A DNA stretch of 64,000 bases from Diatrype stigma (GCA_022225965.2 JAKJXP020000067.1:124001-188000); one strand, 5' to 3'; counted from the first letter of the stretch, positions 1 through 14,100 are shown. Numbers and translations: made by a program. Notes: a model not told the origin generated them from the sequence alone.

Positions 1-3000
1 TCATAATGGCAAAGCACCTCGAAACTCTCTCGTAATCGAACTGCTGTTTCACCTTCGAATATGCCAGCCGGGCTTGAGTAAAGTGGCTCATGAAACCGGC
101 TTTTCGAACTGATCCAGAGCTGTTCTGCTATAGTAGCTTCCACGTATTGCCTCGCCTTGCTCTCTTTCGGATTAGGCACTTTCCAGGCATATCGTTCAGA
201 AGACGGGGAACGCGGGGGTCTCAGCACAACGCAACGAATAACCCCTTTCAGGTTGGCTTCCTGGATTTCTTCCGTGTCAGTTACTAGTTGACGAAGGTCT
301 ATATACGCCCTTGCAGGCATTTCGAAAATGGCGCAACAGTCAGATGTCTCCAGGGGGTAATGACACTCATACGGACGTAATTGTATGTCGCTTCCGAAGT
401 ACGCGACGACAAAATAAATTGGTTGGTTCCAATCGACTCCACGCTGACTGAAGTCGCTGAGACAGTCCAACACATGTGACTGTAGTTCCCTCTTTTGCTT
501 CCCAGTAATCATGCTGTTTGTAGGAAAAGGGATGGATGCTAGGAATGCGGAAAGAGGGGTTTCTTTCAGCGAAAATGACCCAAGTCTGTGTTTCCGCGAC
601 AATGCAATACTGTCTACACCGGCACCTAGCAGCCATTTTATCGTCAATATTCGCCGAGTCGTGGATCGCAGCCAAAGATCGGTATTGCTTAATCTGTTCT
701 CGGCGTTCGTGAGAGTGCGGAACTCGAAGTCACATCGAGTAAAGGCGTGTCTTGCTGCGCAGTATAATGATTCCACTTTCTCCTGAGAGGGAAGCGACTC
801 AAACTGACTGCTTAGAGCCTGGAAGAAACTCAAACTGCCATGGTAAGCAGCAGGTTCGAAGAAATCGAAATCTCGCAGTAATGTATCGTCTTCTGAACGC
901 TGAGACTGCATAAGGTTCTTGAAGTCCATCAACAAGTCCGCTTCTTCAATCATGCTTATGTAGCCCGCGCAGGCTAGTTGGAAAATTTCAACATTGTATA
1001 GATGAACCGCGAATCTGGGGTCAGGGCCGTTCACTCCTGCCATGGACGGGTACATATGCCTTCTGACGGAAACGTAACACGTCTGCTTAAAAGCATCTGT
1101 AATCCCAAGCAATATTTCTTTTGTCGATGTTGAGTTCGAAAGCAGTAATATCTCGCGTCCGTCCGTTGTACCGAGGAGGAATTCTTGTACAGAGCGGTGT
1201 ATGAAGTTAACACTGGTACTATCGTATTGAAATGGAAATCCTGGAAGGGGTATTCGTTTTATCTCAAGTAGGCCCATACTTCTAGCGAAAAGCCATATCT
1301 CATACTCCCGAGTTATACGAATCACGTCGGTGTCTGATATCCCTCGGGTCTCGTTCAATGCTAGTACTTCAGAACGGAGGTTCACATGCGTTCCAAAAAC
1401 ATAACACATTACAGACTGCGCACGGAATGCTCCGTCTCCCACATATAAAGCATGCCACAGTAGCCGAGAAGTCTCTTCCCTGTAATGCTGCCGGTCGGTA
1501 TCTTGCCTGTGCAACATCTGTCGGAATAACCCATAGAGGTCAGGCGCCAGTGCTTCAGTTCTCTCGTAGAGGGTTCCCCAAGTGTCTCCATTCATGATAC
1601 CACGAACGATACTTCGGATCGCCAACGCAACCCAGAGGAATACCCCTGACGCTTTCCAAACAAGTGCTCTGACTACACCGTGGTAGGCGTCTCGATCGCT
1701 CTGAAGGGAGTTTTTATATGGTGCTAGTTGTTGCTTGATGTATAGCTCAATCGCGGACTGAGTGAGACTTTCTGTCCGCAAATGGGGATACGCATACAAG
1801 CGCACAGCGCGTCTGAAGATGTTTTCATGGCGACTCGACACACAAATCTTCACATTTGGAAGGCCACCGAGGATATTCAGTAATTCGATCGTTGAGGCTT
1901 GTTCGTCCGCTGGGACTTCATCAAGGCCGTCAAGAAAGAGGCAGAAAGCTGATGAGTTGTCGTCCGTGTGTAGAGCCTCTAAAAGAGTTTCTCTGAGGTC
2001 CTTTATTGACCAATCGTGTTCTGAGTACTTGTTCATGAGACTTGGTCGCTTGTATAACAGACGTTCCAATATTAAAGGGTGTGAACTGATGGCTTGGTGA
2101 AGCAGAGCACGGAGGCAACCTCGAAGGTTTCGCTGAAGAGGATTCGTGCAGATTTCGATAAAGAAAAACCGACAGATGATTGCATCATCCCTCCATTTTC
2201 TAAGGTATTTCAGAGTTTGATACTTCTGCACTAGGTACTTCATCACCGTACTCTTGGAACTACCAGGCTTTCCCAGTATCCAGAAGATGGACCCCTCTGT
2301 TTCGAGCCATCGTCGAAACTGGATTGGGCGTCCATCCTGTGTTTCTGCGTCTGGATTGTGGTCTCCCGAGTCTTGGTCTCGCCCAGGTAATTCTTGGCCT
2401 TCGGTATCCTGTTCTCGAGTTTCTGAACGTGACTCTTGGCTTCTACTTCCCAACACTATACGCTGACTATCGGAGTCTTGACTTTCAGTCTCACTGTCCC
2501 ATTCTGAGTCCTCTTCGGCAAGAATCCAGCTTACTGTATCCTCCGAAGCCTCCATGATATTGTTTTCACGAGCGTTCATCTCTGGGAACCAAAGGCTAAA
2601 AAGAATGCGGGTTCGTATCTCTTCCTTCTCTTTGCGTAGAGTGTCTGTTTGCCGGTCTGTGTCGAAATGCTTGATGATTTTGGTAGACTCTGAAGTGATA
2701 TGCTCCTTCGTTTCCCCGTGCTGGGTATCCAATCGTGCCACATTCGCCTCAGAGGTGGCCTTCATTTGGTCACTGAGCATAACAGAGTTGACAGTGATGT
2801 GCTCCTTGATGTTTTGAGCCTCCGTCGAGATGAGCAGTGATATATCTCTGTTGCCATCCGACCAAAGATCGACGAAGTCCTTGATCTCTTGACTGAGGCC
2901 TGTCAAATCACGGCATTTAGCCAAGTTCAATGACACAGCCGGACTGAATTACGCATAGATATTGTATGTCACTCACTAGAGAAAGCAGCTTCTGATTTAG

Positions 3001-3619
3001 CCGTCATAGCTTGATGCGATGAGCTAATTCGTCTGTTAGCTTTATACATTCAGATGGAAGCCCCTGAAAGATGTACACAAAGAGAATGCACGTATTGAAA
3101 AGGGGGCTTATACCATAGACTGGTCAAAAATTCCGAATCAAGGATCGCATGAGCATCCTTGATTTTCTTCTCCAAGTCGGTTACAGCTCTCCTATAATGA
3201 ACTTTGTACTTGATAGCGGCGAAAGGGATTTTCCATTTCGAAGTTGGATTTGCTACTTTCTTCAAAATATTCCTTAGATCTCGTGTATCTTGCAGCAAGT
3301 CCGACGCAAGATTCCGAAGCCTCTCCCTATCTTCGTGCTGCCTCTTCTGGTCCGTGTTTTGGGGTGCTTGAACCGGACCCAAGTCATCAACTCTTGCCGA
3401 TAAGCTGGAAAGCAGGTCGTGAAAATGCCCGATGTTGGCTTTGAGGCTGGGATCTGGGCTACCTGTATTGATCGCATTAGTCGACGAACCTCTCGATACA
3501 CAGCTAGACAATCTCATACGGTCTTCGTATATGTGGCGGCACGTTCTAATGACCTCGCCAGTGCAAGAAATGACTTGCATCACATTGCAGACGAGTGATA
3601 GAGTCGCTATCGCTTCCAT
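1..3619 (-). CDS. NACHT-domain STAND (NLR-like) protein, 5' part, truncated by window edge
   Basis: Exons complement(<1..2899, 2977..3023, 3114..3619) give about 1150 codons with no in-frame stop to the left edge, so the C-terminus is missing. Introns of 90 bp (3024-3113) and 76 bp (2901-2976 region) have GTATAA and GTGAGT donors and rejoin the frame as SLCSSHQAMTAKSEAAFSS. The N-terminal ~180 residues (MEAIATLSLVCNVMQVI start) resemble the helical domain that precedes NACHT in many fungal STAND proteins. An acidic S/E/D/Q-rich linker follows (2390-2520). The NACHT module shows Walker A GKPGSSKST (2247-2273, about residue 394), Walker B FCLFLDGLDEVP (about residue 508), the sensor-like VSSRHE, and further on FIHRSVQEFL (about residue 746), typical after fungal NACHT domains. 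The family is linked to heterokaryon incompatibility and innate-type signalling. The specific role here is unknown; ligand repeats would lie beyond the edge. Confidence 0.85.
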
Positions 3620-4550
3620 GTTGTAAATGGCATATCAGAAGCCCTGCGAAAGAGCTTTGGGTTTCAATGAGCTACAAAAGTATCAAGAGGCAATCACCCT
3701 TCAATTGGGAACTCCCAGGGGCGATTTTACTCAAGAAGAAAACGGGCTTCGATCACTGAGGGGTAACCAACCTGAAAAGTACGTGAGGAAACCTGGCGAG
3801 GCTATACCAACAACCAACACTCGGAATGTAACGCTGTGGCCTGGGCACACATACTTGTTCTATGTGTGATTGGTCATAGGTTAACCTCCACATAACTAGA
3901 GAGATATTGCGCAGCTAGATGGACACAGCCAACCGGCGTGTTCAGGGTTTCTGACGAAACCATGCCCTCACGGACCAGTAAGATCAAGGATTCTAGATTG
4001 ATTTACTTACAGAACACCAACTGCGATGCATAGTCGAAGAATACGCCCCTTGGTGTCGTCTCTGATAGGGTAAGCACCTGCTACTACGTGGTGGTTTAGG
4101 CGGTCACCTTAGGTAGGCTCTGGCTCTACCACCACCAAGACGCCTGCCATCTACGGCCCCTCGAATCCATGGGTTTCTATGCACACCTAATCATCTGAGT
4201 GCACATGTTTCGTCTCTGCGAGGAATTGATGGCAAGGTGACTGAGTGGAAGGGCTCCAAGGGTCCGATTCCGAGGGAGTATGACTTATCGATGTCACCTC
4301 GTTCTGCTCCACTGTCCAGAGTCGGGCTGGCAGGCAGTAATGTTTCATCTTTCTTCACTCTATATTCCCTCTATTGGGCTCTATGGAGATGGGCCGTGAT
4401 TGGGATTGCATGTGTTTGGGACCTGTATTAAGAAGTAGGTATTAAGGTGCCGGTATGTTAGCTGCATGTGGTTACCTACCAGGCACCTAGTAGGTGGTAG
4501 TTAGGCAGGTGCCCGGTGGCTCAGCTGGGCGGCTGTGATACCTACCTACC
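3620..4550. other. Intergenic region upstream of the NACHT gene
   Basis: No convincing gene. It should hold the promoter and 5' leader of the leftward NACHT gene. Small open frames at 3627-3869 and 4237-4431 show no recognisable domain. The last 120 bp are rich in CCTACC/AGGTAG motifs. Base composition is normal up to the inverted repeat at 4551 and then drops abruptly to very AT-rich. Confidence 0.6.
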
Positions 4551-4592
4551 TACGAAGGTCGCGGCCATAATTGTTAATAACGCTAAAAATTA
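4551..4592 (+). repeat. Left terminal inverted repeat, outer DNA transposon
   Basis: 42 bp beginning TACGAAGGTCGCGGCCATAA. It is identical to the reverse complement of 42311-42352; similarity stops directly after it. The leading TA is the likely target duplication, so the element proper starts CGAAGGTC. Confidence 0.9.
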
Positions 4593-4620
4593 GCTAACGT
4601 GCAATGAATATATTAGAGCC

Positions 4621-4742
4621 TATGGGGCGGTTACGTGGATTCGCTACTAGATAGATCTCCTTAGTTGTTAGCTTAGCTTTACTTACTTAGCAGAATACAA
4701 TTTCGTTTCCCCCTTATTCCGGATTCCTATAATGATCCCATA
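4621..4742 (+). repeat. Gypsy-1 5' LTR
   Basis: 122-bp direct repeat of 32413-32534; differences are almost all C/T or G/A transitions, as RIP produces. It contains a long shared stretch around TTTCGTTTCCCCCTTATTCC. Confidence 0.85.
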
Positions 4743-5699
4743 TTTGGTGACGAAAGTGCTACTTCGAATTTTGAAACCTTCCGGATTGCTTTATGTGGAT
4801 TCCTATTTATATTTTTTACTTAAACCATCTTATAATTCGACGTAATTTTTTTTAATTTTTATTAATTATTTACGCTTTAATTTCGGTTATTAACGAAAAT
4901 TCTAAAAAACTAATAATTTTAATTAAATCACGTTATATTAAAATTATAAGAATTATTTATTTTGTTATTATTCTTTTTATTTCTTTTTTTAATTCTTTAA
5001 TATTACGTTATAATTCGTTTAATACGATTATTTTTATTATATCTATTTTATCGCAAAAATCGTTAATTTATTTATTCGAATACGCGAAAGATTTTTGGAA
5101 ATTATTTTCGGTTAAAAAGTAAGAGATTCCTTTTTATTCCAATTCCTTATCGATTTTTTAAAACCTTATTCCTTATTTCAAAATTTAAAAGTTGAAAAAA
5201 CTTGCTTATTACGTTATTTCCTTAATACCGAATAAAATTGGTAATTTATTTTTTTAAATAAATAACGTATATATGAAATTCGTTTTTTTTTAAGCGAAAT
5301 ACTTTGAAAAATTAACTGCCTAAATAAGCAAATTAAATAATTAATAAACCTTATTATATTTAAATATTATTTAAATATTAATTAAATATCGAATAAGTAT
5401 TAATTAAAAATAACGCCGTTAATTATCGAACTTCCTTATTATATCATTAAAATAAATGCATTAAATAAATTATTTATATTTAAATGTTATTTATTTCGTT
5501 AATTTATTAATCCGTTAATACGTTAATTTATCGATTCGTTAATTTTCCGATTTATTAATTTATTAATCCGTCGATTTATTAATTCGTTAATTTGTTATTA
5601 ATGTAATTGCCGATTTATAATTCGTTAATTATAAGGGTATTTAATTAATTTTACCGATTTTATAAACCTTAGCCATCCTAAATTATAATAGGACTGGTA

Positions 5700-7290
5700 T
5701 TTTCGCCGAAATATTAATTAAGTCTTAAGGATTTACTGCCCAAACTGTTAAATTCCTAAAAGCTATAAACGAATTCGAACGAAATTTTAACCATTTTAAT
5801 ACCGTTATATCTCGATTATCCGTTATTATTATGTCTTTTATTCCTCCGACTTTCGAAAGGTTACCGAAAAAATCGCCCCAGGAATATTTGAACGATATAG
5901 CGATTTATATTAAAAAAACCTCTTTTGCAGCCGCTAATAATCCTAATTTAATTAAAATAAAATTAATTTTTCGATTAAATTTAAAGATAAATGTTCGTAA
6001 ATAATATTTCCAAATCCTCGAAAAACGTCGATTAAATTGGACTTAAATGAAAAATAGCTTCATTTAAAGATTTCCGATTAAAATCCGCATTAACGATTAA
6101 AATAACGCATTCCAAATCGATAACTTAAAACGGCTATTAAAAAAGAAATTATTTTATTATTTAAAGCGTATTAACGAATTTGCGAAATAAGCGATTAATA
6201 AGTAGCTTATTAAATTAAAAAATCGTTTTTATAAATATATATATATTAAAAGCAATAAGCATAATTATTATTACCAAAATCGTATTTTTAATCGGTTAGT
6301 TGCTAAGAAGCTGGTTAATAAAAACCGCGAATTCGTTAAGACCTGTATTTATTATAACGTTAAAAATTTAATTATTAATATTATGTATCGTCCTAATCGA
6401 AAAAATAAGTTTATGAATAAAATTAATGCCTTAAAGGGTTTTAAGGGCCATATATTTAATAAAAAGGCTATTTAAGAAATGGGATTATTATTTTACTAAA
6501 TGCATAAATTTGGTAAATAATGGAATTTAATAAGTCCAGGCCTTATTATTCCTACTTCCGAAAATAAAGAATCTTAGTTTTTATAATAATATGGTATTTA
6601 ATAATTCCAATAATAACAACCGTTTTAACCTTTAAATATATAAATTTACCGCATTAAGCCACATATTACCTAATAAAAAAACGTTATTAATAAATCGACC
6701 CCAGTAATAAATGCTATTTATCTTCCAATAATGGATTATCCAATTAAAACTAAAGGTTATCAGGGTAATAAAATAAATAAATAAGGTATTCAAAATGCTT
6801 ACAATGGATATGGGCAGGGTCTTTAAAATCCTTTAGCGGCCCCCATCTCTTAGAATACCTTCCTTCAGAACGTCCCTTTTTCTCAAAACGCCCCTATACC
6901 GATTCAGAATGGCGTTCAGAATGGCGTTAATGGCGGTGCCCAAAATGGTGGTGCCCAGAACGGCCTTTAAATAGGTAATTAAAAAGCTGGTATTCGTTTA
7001 CCTAATAGTATAGGCTTAAGAAACCAATATAATTAGGCTTTTAAGAATGAAAAGCGTCGCGGATCTTTCGAAAAGGGATATTATATTCCTATATGCTTTA
7101 ATTATAATAATTAGGGTTATTTTTCAACAGATTGCCCGGAACCATTCTAATCGAATGCCATTAAAAACAAAATTCGTAAATGCATTAAACGCTTTAAGCC
7201 AATTCCGAATAAATTAAAATACCAAAAACGCTAAGTTTAGGTAAAAATAAAACAAATTATTAAAAAGGGTTTAAATAATACTGTTTAATT
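5700..7290 (+). pseudogene. Gypsy-1 gag remnant with mutated CCHC zinc knuckle
   Basis: Around 5834-6003 a forward frame reads FERLPKKSPQEYLNDIAIYI, the style of a retrotransposon gag domain. At 7093-7135 the frame reads C-F-N-Y-N-N-stop-G-Y-F-S-T-D-C. This matches the spacing C-x2-C-x4-H-x4-C, but the second Cys and the His are both Tyr, each one transition away (TGY to TAY; CAY to TAY). Stops are frequent, so no protein can be made. Confidence 0.7.
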
Positions 7291-8086
7291 CCTTTTTTAT
7301 AAAGATATAATTAATAATGATATTTACGTTACGGCTATATCGTTAATTTCCGTTATTGCCGATTACCGATTTTCCAAGCTAAAGCCGAAAGCCTTTATTC
7401 CGGTAATAATAACCCTTAATCCTTATTGTATAAATATTAATAATAATTCGAGGCCGGATCCGTTTATAAGTAACTTAAAACCTAGGCCTTTTGCTGGTCC
7501 GTTAGTTTCTTTTAAACGCCCGACCTTTTTCCTTTTTAAAGATCCATCGAATCGTCGGCTTATTAAATTTAAATATAATCCTATAAATTCCATTCGCAAG
7601 GTTGCACTATTAGCCCCTTAAAGTCGAAATCCGCTTTTAGGACTTGAACTTTTTTTAATTGATAGATTAAAGCAGCAATTAATTAATATAAAAAACCGAA
7701 TAAAAAAAAAATCGTCCCGTATTCGAAAATTTAATAATACGGTATTTATTAAGGCCTATAAGGATTATTTAAAAAGTCGTATTAATATTAATGCAATTTT
7801 TAAATCCATTCCGTTTCCGAATATTACTTGGGAATAATTGCTGGATCGTTTTTCGACGTTAAAAGTTTAACTAGGCAAAGAAATGGGCCTTTCCGTAAAA
7901 GACCGAAAGCCGAAATTATCGAAGAAATTCCGATTTATTAATCCATAACCCCATTTTGCATAAATGAATTTTATATAAATGATAATTGCAATTAACCTTT
8001 TTTTTAAATTTACGAATCGAGTTAAAAACGATAATAATGCTATTTATCTGGGTTATATCGATAAAAAGGTAAATGGTTAAGTGGTT

Positions 8087-8170
8087 CGTCGATGCCTGGT
8101 GGATTCCGGATCTTTATTTAAATTCGTTAGCCCAGTTTTAATTAAAAAATTAGGCCTTTAATAAATTAAG
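8087..8170 (+). pseudogene. Gypsy-1 aspartic protease remnant
   Basis: The forward frame reads CLVDSGSLFKFVSP followed by VLIKKLGL. The DSG catalytic motif of retroviral-type aspartic proteases is at 8102-8110 and is still intact. Its position between the gag zinc knuckle and RT fits Ty3/Gypsy order. Confidence 0.7.
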
Positions 8171-9137
8171 TTATTCGAAAAATATGAATTAAAAATGGCT
8201 AATAATAATATAATTCCGATTATTTATTATGTTATTTTTTTATTTATTATAAAAAATATTATAACGGTTATTTAAACGTTCGTTATGGATATAAATAAAT
8301 CCTATAACATTTTTCTAAAAAAAGAATGGCTTTAACGAAACGCTGCCCTTATCGATTTCCATACGGAAAGCTTTATTTTAATTGGAATTAATAAATAAAC
8401 TTATATCTTAATCATATAAAAAGCTCCCAATTCTGGTTTTATTTATGTAAAGCAAAAGAAGAATTACCGAATATTAAACCGTTTACCGTCGGAAATCGTT
8501 TACGACGAAAAAATCTTTTTTTCGAAAAATAAATCGGATTCGAATATTTACGACAATAACAATAAGGCTACCGAATAAAAAAGAAATGGCCGAAATTACC
8601 TAAAAGAAATAATCGATATCGTTAAACTGGCAATCGTTTAAGTTCGTAACGATTTCTTTTTACCTTTAAAAAAATAAATAAAAGCCGATTTCGAAACCAG
8701 GCTTTCGAATATATTCGAGGCCCCGATTATTTCAATATTGTTACATACATTTGCAAAAAACGCGTTATATTTAATTCAGCGCAATCAATAATTCTAACGG
8801 TATTAACGTCGTTAATTCTTCATTTTATTATATTTTGCTTAGGCCGTTAAGTTATAATAAACATAATTAATTCTATAGCTATATTGGTTTCGATTAATCG
8901 AAATCTTTCGGAAACTAATTTATAAATCGTTAACCGATTGCTTATTTCTTTTTTTACCGTTAATAAAAACCGAATCCTTATTTGGATTTCCTTTTTACGA
9001 CCCCTATTGGTTTCGATAATGCTAAATCTCGATTAATTATACCGCCGGATCCAAATAAACGATTAAAAAATGGAAAAATATTAATAATCCCATTAGGAAA
9101 TTCGTTAATATAACCTTTCGTTTTTTATGAAATTTAC

Positions 9138-9397
9138 TGTTATGGACGTCCCGGATTTCCTGCTTTTAACTAGGAATGCCGGCGGCGTCGATAACGTCGA
9201 CTATATATAGGGGCACAGCACCGCTATATAATGCTTAATATTATTTATTACCAATATAAGGGTAAAGTTATGAAATAATAAAAGCATAAATTGCTATAAA
9301 ATATTAGGGACTTTAAGAATTTCTATATAATCCTTAGCAATATTAAATAGAAATACGTAATACTAAATAATCCTAGGAATTATTGTATTACATAATA
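9138..9397 (-). repeat. Gypsy-2 LTR, left copy (3' LTR in element orientation)
   Basis: 260 bp, collinear without gaps with 25695-25954. The terminus here is ATAATA where the other copy has GTAACA, changes typical of RIP. Confidence 0.9.
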
Positions 9398-10827
9398 TAT
9401 GCCCCTTTACGAAATGCCATTTACGTTTTCGTAATAAATAATATTTAATATACATAAAAAATACGTAATACTTTTAATTCTTATAAATTAAAAGGCAATA
9501 TTCGATTGCTTAATAATTTAACCGCATAATTAAAACTAAAAATTTAATCGCATATAAATTTAATTCTTATATTAAGATATTTCGCTTTATTTATTATATA
9601 CGAAAGCCTTAATATTATTTATATCGTATTATTTATTCGATTTTTTATTTTAAAAGCCATTAGTAATTCCGAATATTTTATATTTCGTTCATTTATTTAT
9701 CCGGTTTATCCGGTAATATATAATATTAATGGCTTAAATTAACTTTCGCGAAATACTTAACGAAAATTTCGGTAATCCATAATTCGCATATATTCGTCGT
9801 AACTGCTAAAATCTGGTTCGGGATTGCGAAATTCGGTTTTAGAATTAAAGATACGTAAAAACCGGCTTACGAACGAAGCATTAAAAAGGGGCCGGCTCGT
9901 AAAGGTAGCCTTTTCGGATATCTTTTTTCGGAATTACGGAATACGCGTCCAATAAAAGGCAGCGTCGTTAAGGGCCATAATTTTTGCGTTACCCTTATAT
10001 ATAATTCGTATATATTCGATAATATAATTAGCGATTCGTATTTGCCGTTAATTAATATTGCCTTACGTTATTACTTATAATGCTTCGTTTTTATTTATAA
10101 CGAAAATCGCATTCGGCATTTTTTTATTAATAAATCGGAATACCATTTCTATAAATATAACCAGGGCAGCATTTAATTGCTAAGCAATAATGGCTTTTAT
10201 AATAATAATTTATTATATTTAAATACCGTCGAATTAACGAATATTAATAACGATTATTAAAGGCATTTAAATAATATCCGGAAAAATTTTTAAACGATAA
10301 ATTAATAGGAACAAATTATCGATAAACGATATTACGGTACCGATTAAATTAAATTCGTACAAAAAGCTAAGATTTGGTCGGCGCTAAATATTATCGGCGG
10401 ATATATCCAGCAATATCGCTAAGCCGTTAAGTAATAAGCATCCGTAAAAACCGTTAAAAAACAACTAGCCATATAAGCCGCTTAAGGACAGTCTTTTTTA
10501 TAAGCTATTCGGAAAAATTCTTCTTAATAATCCATTTTAATCCATTCTTTTTTATAAATTATTAAAAGGCAGCTTTTTATATAAGGCATTTATAGGAACT
10601 TTTGTTTCTAATAATCGCAATATTCGTAAGTTATTTTTATTTTCGATAATAATCGAAGCCTATTATTAAACCAATTAAAACGGGCGCTATCGTTAGTTTC
10701 GCTAAAAAGGCGTACCAAAAAGCGCCTAAAAGCCAAAAATTACCCGCAGGGTTTATTCGTAATTACTATTTAAATAATACGAATAACTGCTTAAATAATA
10801 ACGAATATTATTCCGAACATTATTTAT
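9398..10827 (-). pseudogene. Gypsy-2 internal region beyond integrase, no domain recognised
   Basis: Degenerate AT-rich DNA between the Gypsy-2 LTR and the Copia insertion. It continues the 3' part of Gypsy-2 (element orientation) that begins at about 17051-17900 on the other side of the Copia element. Stops in all frames; I recognise nothing specific. Confidence 0.5.
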
Positions 10828-11009
10828 TGGTAAGTACGTACGTAAATCAAAGAAAGCAAATAACAATATGGGGTAAAACGGTTGTATATTAGGTTATCTA
10901 AAATAAGAAGAATTTATTTAAGGGAGTATAAGCAAAAGCCCATACTTATATAGAGCCCTACTGGCTTACGTAAAGCAACGCTTTTTTGTTTAAGCGTTAA
11001 ATACAACCA
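10828..11009 (-). repeat. Copia LTR, left copy
   Basis: 182 bp; shares GTACGTACGTAAAT near its start and GGCTTACGTAAAGCAACGCT near its end with 16869-17050. Confidence 0.85.
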
Positions 11010-11112
11010 TTACTCATTCTGTTTTTTTTCGCGATGAAATCGCGAATTGTGCTAACTATTTAATAAATGACTAAATAAATAAATAAAATAAATGCATATC
11101 CGCTTTAAATAA

Positions 11113-14100
11113 TTACTTTCTTTTTACCCATCCTTTTAATTTCATAATTACCTGGTTCTTTTTAATTAGCGTCCTTATTGCTTCGTTAAGGGAGGTTTTT
11201 GTTATCGCATCCGCTGGATTATAGGTTCCATGAATCCATTTAATATTATCGACCTTTTTATTTTCGTATAATTAACGAAGGGCCATAAGGTTAATTATTA
11301 GTCGCTTTTTATTAGTGCTTTTTATTTATATCAAGCATTAATACAGAAAGAATAAATCAATGCAAAGAACAAAGGAAACGTAGAAAAAAAAAAGTCGTTC
11401 GAGAATAATGTTAATGGTATAGTAAATGACGTATCCGATATTAAAGCCCTGTACCATCCCGTAAATCTCGCTTGCTAATACGTTACGTATTATTTTTTTG
11501 CATTTCGTAAACGACTAATGAATAACGTTATCGGAAACGATAATTTCGTTTGCTTAGTCGGTAGGCTTTTCGTTGCCGAAAACGATAACATATCCGATCT
11601 ATAAGCTTAAGTCCTTGTTATTAGCAAAAGAACCGTCGATAAAGACGTAAAGGCGAAGGTCGGAAGGGTCGAGCTGGATGTAATTAAAACTTTTATCCTT
11701 ATTGTTTATTTGTTACTAAATCCAATCGTTTAACGCTTTGGCTTTCTTAGGGCCAGGCTCCGAATACTGAGCGGCCGTAGAATAATCAAAGGCTGCTTTA
11801 GGCTGGCATATAAACGAAATATAAGCTCCGCAGGCTCGTTGCTTAATAAATGATTTAGGCATGCCGGACGCTTTGGAATCCAGTAGTGTTAACTTTTCGG
11901 CTTGTTCCTTTTGAATGGCAGAAATGCCGTATCCGTTTTAATAGATAATTAATCGCGAGCTATTAAAGTTTTCTGTTATTCCGTTTTTCAGAATTTTTTA
12001 TGGACGTGTTTTAATGTTAGCCTTAATTAGCGCTTCGTTTTTTCGTTTTATGAAATCCATAATGCCAATATTTAATATATCGTTCGTTTAAAGGCCTGTT
12101 ATATTAAAGGATTGGTTAATGCGGGTAATTAATAAATATGGATCAAAAAATAAGGGGTCCATGTTTAATTCGCGTTGGTAATAACGAAAGTAGGTTTTAA
12201 ACCAATATATATCCGACTTTATTAATTTATACAGTAACTTCATAATACGTAATAACGTTTTTTCGGGATATTTATTTTTTAATTCCGATGGCAGTCGTAC
12301 GAAAATAATGCGTTTTATGGATGTTTTCGACTAGGTATATGCCATCGTGATATTCCGAATTATAATTTTCATGCCCTGGTATCGCAATGTAGGTGCTAAG
12401 GCCATAATTAAACGCTGGCTTGCCCTTTAAATGGTAAACGCATAGGTTATGATGGAATTTTTATCGGGATCTCCATAGCCTTAAACGACGAATCGTAATT
12501 TCTCATAAGGGCCCGGGGTATTCTTGCCTTTAATTTCGCGTATTATGCGTGATTTAAAAATGGTAGCGCCGGTATAAATGATTTTGTCGTACATAATGGG
12601 CTAAAGGATGCCGTCGGCGAATAGGGCATTCAGTTCCGTCATATCGAAGGCCTCGTATGGTTTTCCGGGAGCCACGATCTTGCCTTTTGCGCGCAGTTTA
12701 AATACGAAAAGGCGGTCGTTTTCCTTTTTTGTACTAAAGTAAGCTACGTCGCAAAAAAGTACGTCAAGGTTTTTTTTAGGGATAATGTCGTAATCCGCGG
12801 GATTAAACGTCGGCTTGGATAATTCAATTTCCAAATTCTGAGATGGCCTGGGGTTATCCTTGGGTTGGATATACGGCTTAACATGGAAACTCCGGAAAAT
12901 AAACGTGTCCTTAAATGCGTTCGATGCAATAATAACATCTTTATCGGTAATAGCAATAACTTTATAAAAGCCTTTTTAGCTACCTTTCTTTCGATAAACT
13001 AGAACTTCGCTGTTAATAAGTAACGATATCGGCAAAATTCTTTCGATTTTGGGTCCGTTCTTGGTATTTAAAGCATCCCGAATTAAACGCTAGGCCTTAA
13101 TTTTTTTAATTTCGGCCATAGCTTTTTGGACTGCTTTTATACGTTGGATTTAAAAGGGGGTTAATAGCGAGTCCATATTAATCTTAGGGTAAGCGCCAAA
13201 AACGAACAGGATAAAAACGAATCCATCCGGGTTTGCCGTATCGTTAATTGCTTTAACTGCCATTTATAACCGGGATTCCATAATGCCTTGGACTTTTTCA
13301 GAAATGATCTCGTACGCGTAACGGACGGGGCTATAATACTTTTCGACCTTATCGATAAACCAATGGGCTTTTATAGGAACTTGTTTATAAGTAATTCCTA
13401 TAAATCGGGCTTTATTTCGGAATTCGGCGCTGTCGAAATTGGTTCCAGGATTATGGGTTAGAACGTCCGGGGGGCCTAAGTAAATATCGATTCAACATAA
13501 TTTTAAAGCGATCCAGGCTTATTTGGCAAACATGTTTTTTAAGAAACGAGCTGCTTGGAACCCGGTGGCGGTATCGATTACATAAAGCACGGATCGGTTG
13601 TTAAGATATATAACATCGGCAATAACCTCGTAATTAAAATTAAGGTCGGGATCCTTTAGGGTGAACTTAAACCTTTGGAATGCCTTGCTTTTAATTTGGC
13701 AATGGTAACAGAACTTATTAATTTCCTTAATGCTTTTGGAGTCGACGTTATGTCTTGCCTTGTTTAATAAATCGTAAAGCTTGCTTACGGACGAATGGCC
13801 GAAACGGATGTAAAGGCGGCGTAATTCCATTTCAGTAAAAAAAATGGCATTGGTAAAATAAAACTACGGATATTCTTATTTCCGAACGACGGAAATTATT
13901 ACGTCATTTTTGCAAATTAATTGGTTAGTAATATTATTAAGATATATTCTTAGCCGATTCATATCCTTAAATGACAGCAGGAATGGGATATTGGTTTTCA
14001 TAACATAAAAGTTCATTTGGCTAAACGAGGTATCGACGGTAATAATTCCTAAAGACTTCATGGGTAATCCGTTTCTAAAGCGAATATTGGCCTTACCAGC

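Noticed and set aside
3627..3869. 80-codon plus-strand open frame starting beside the NACHT gene start
   Set aside because: Sits in the expected promoter/leader of the leftward gene and has no recognisable domain.
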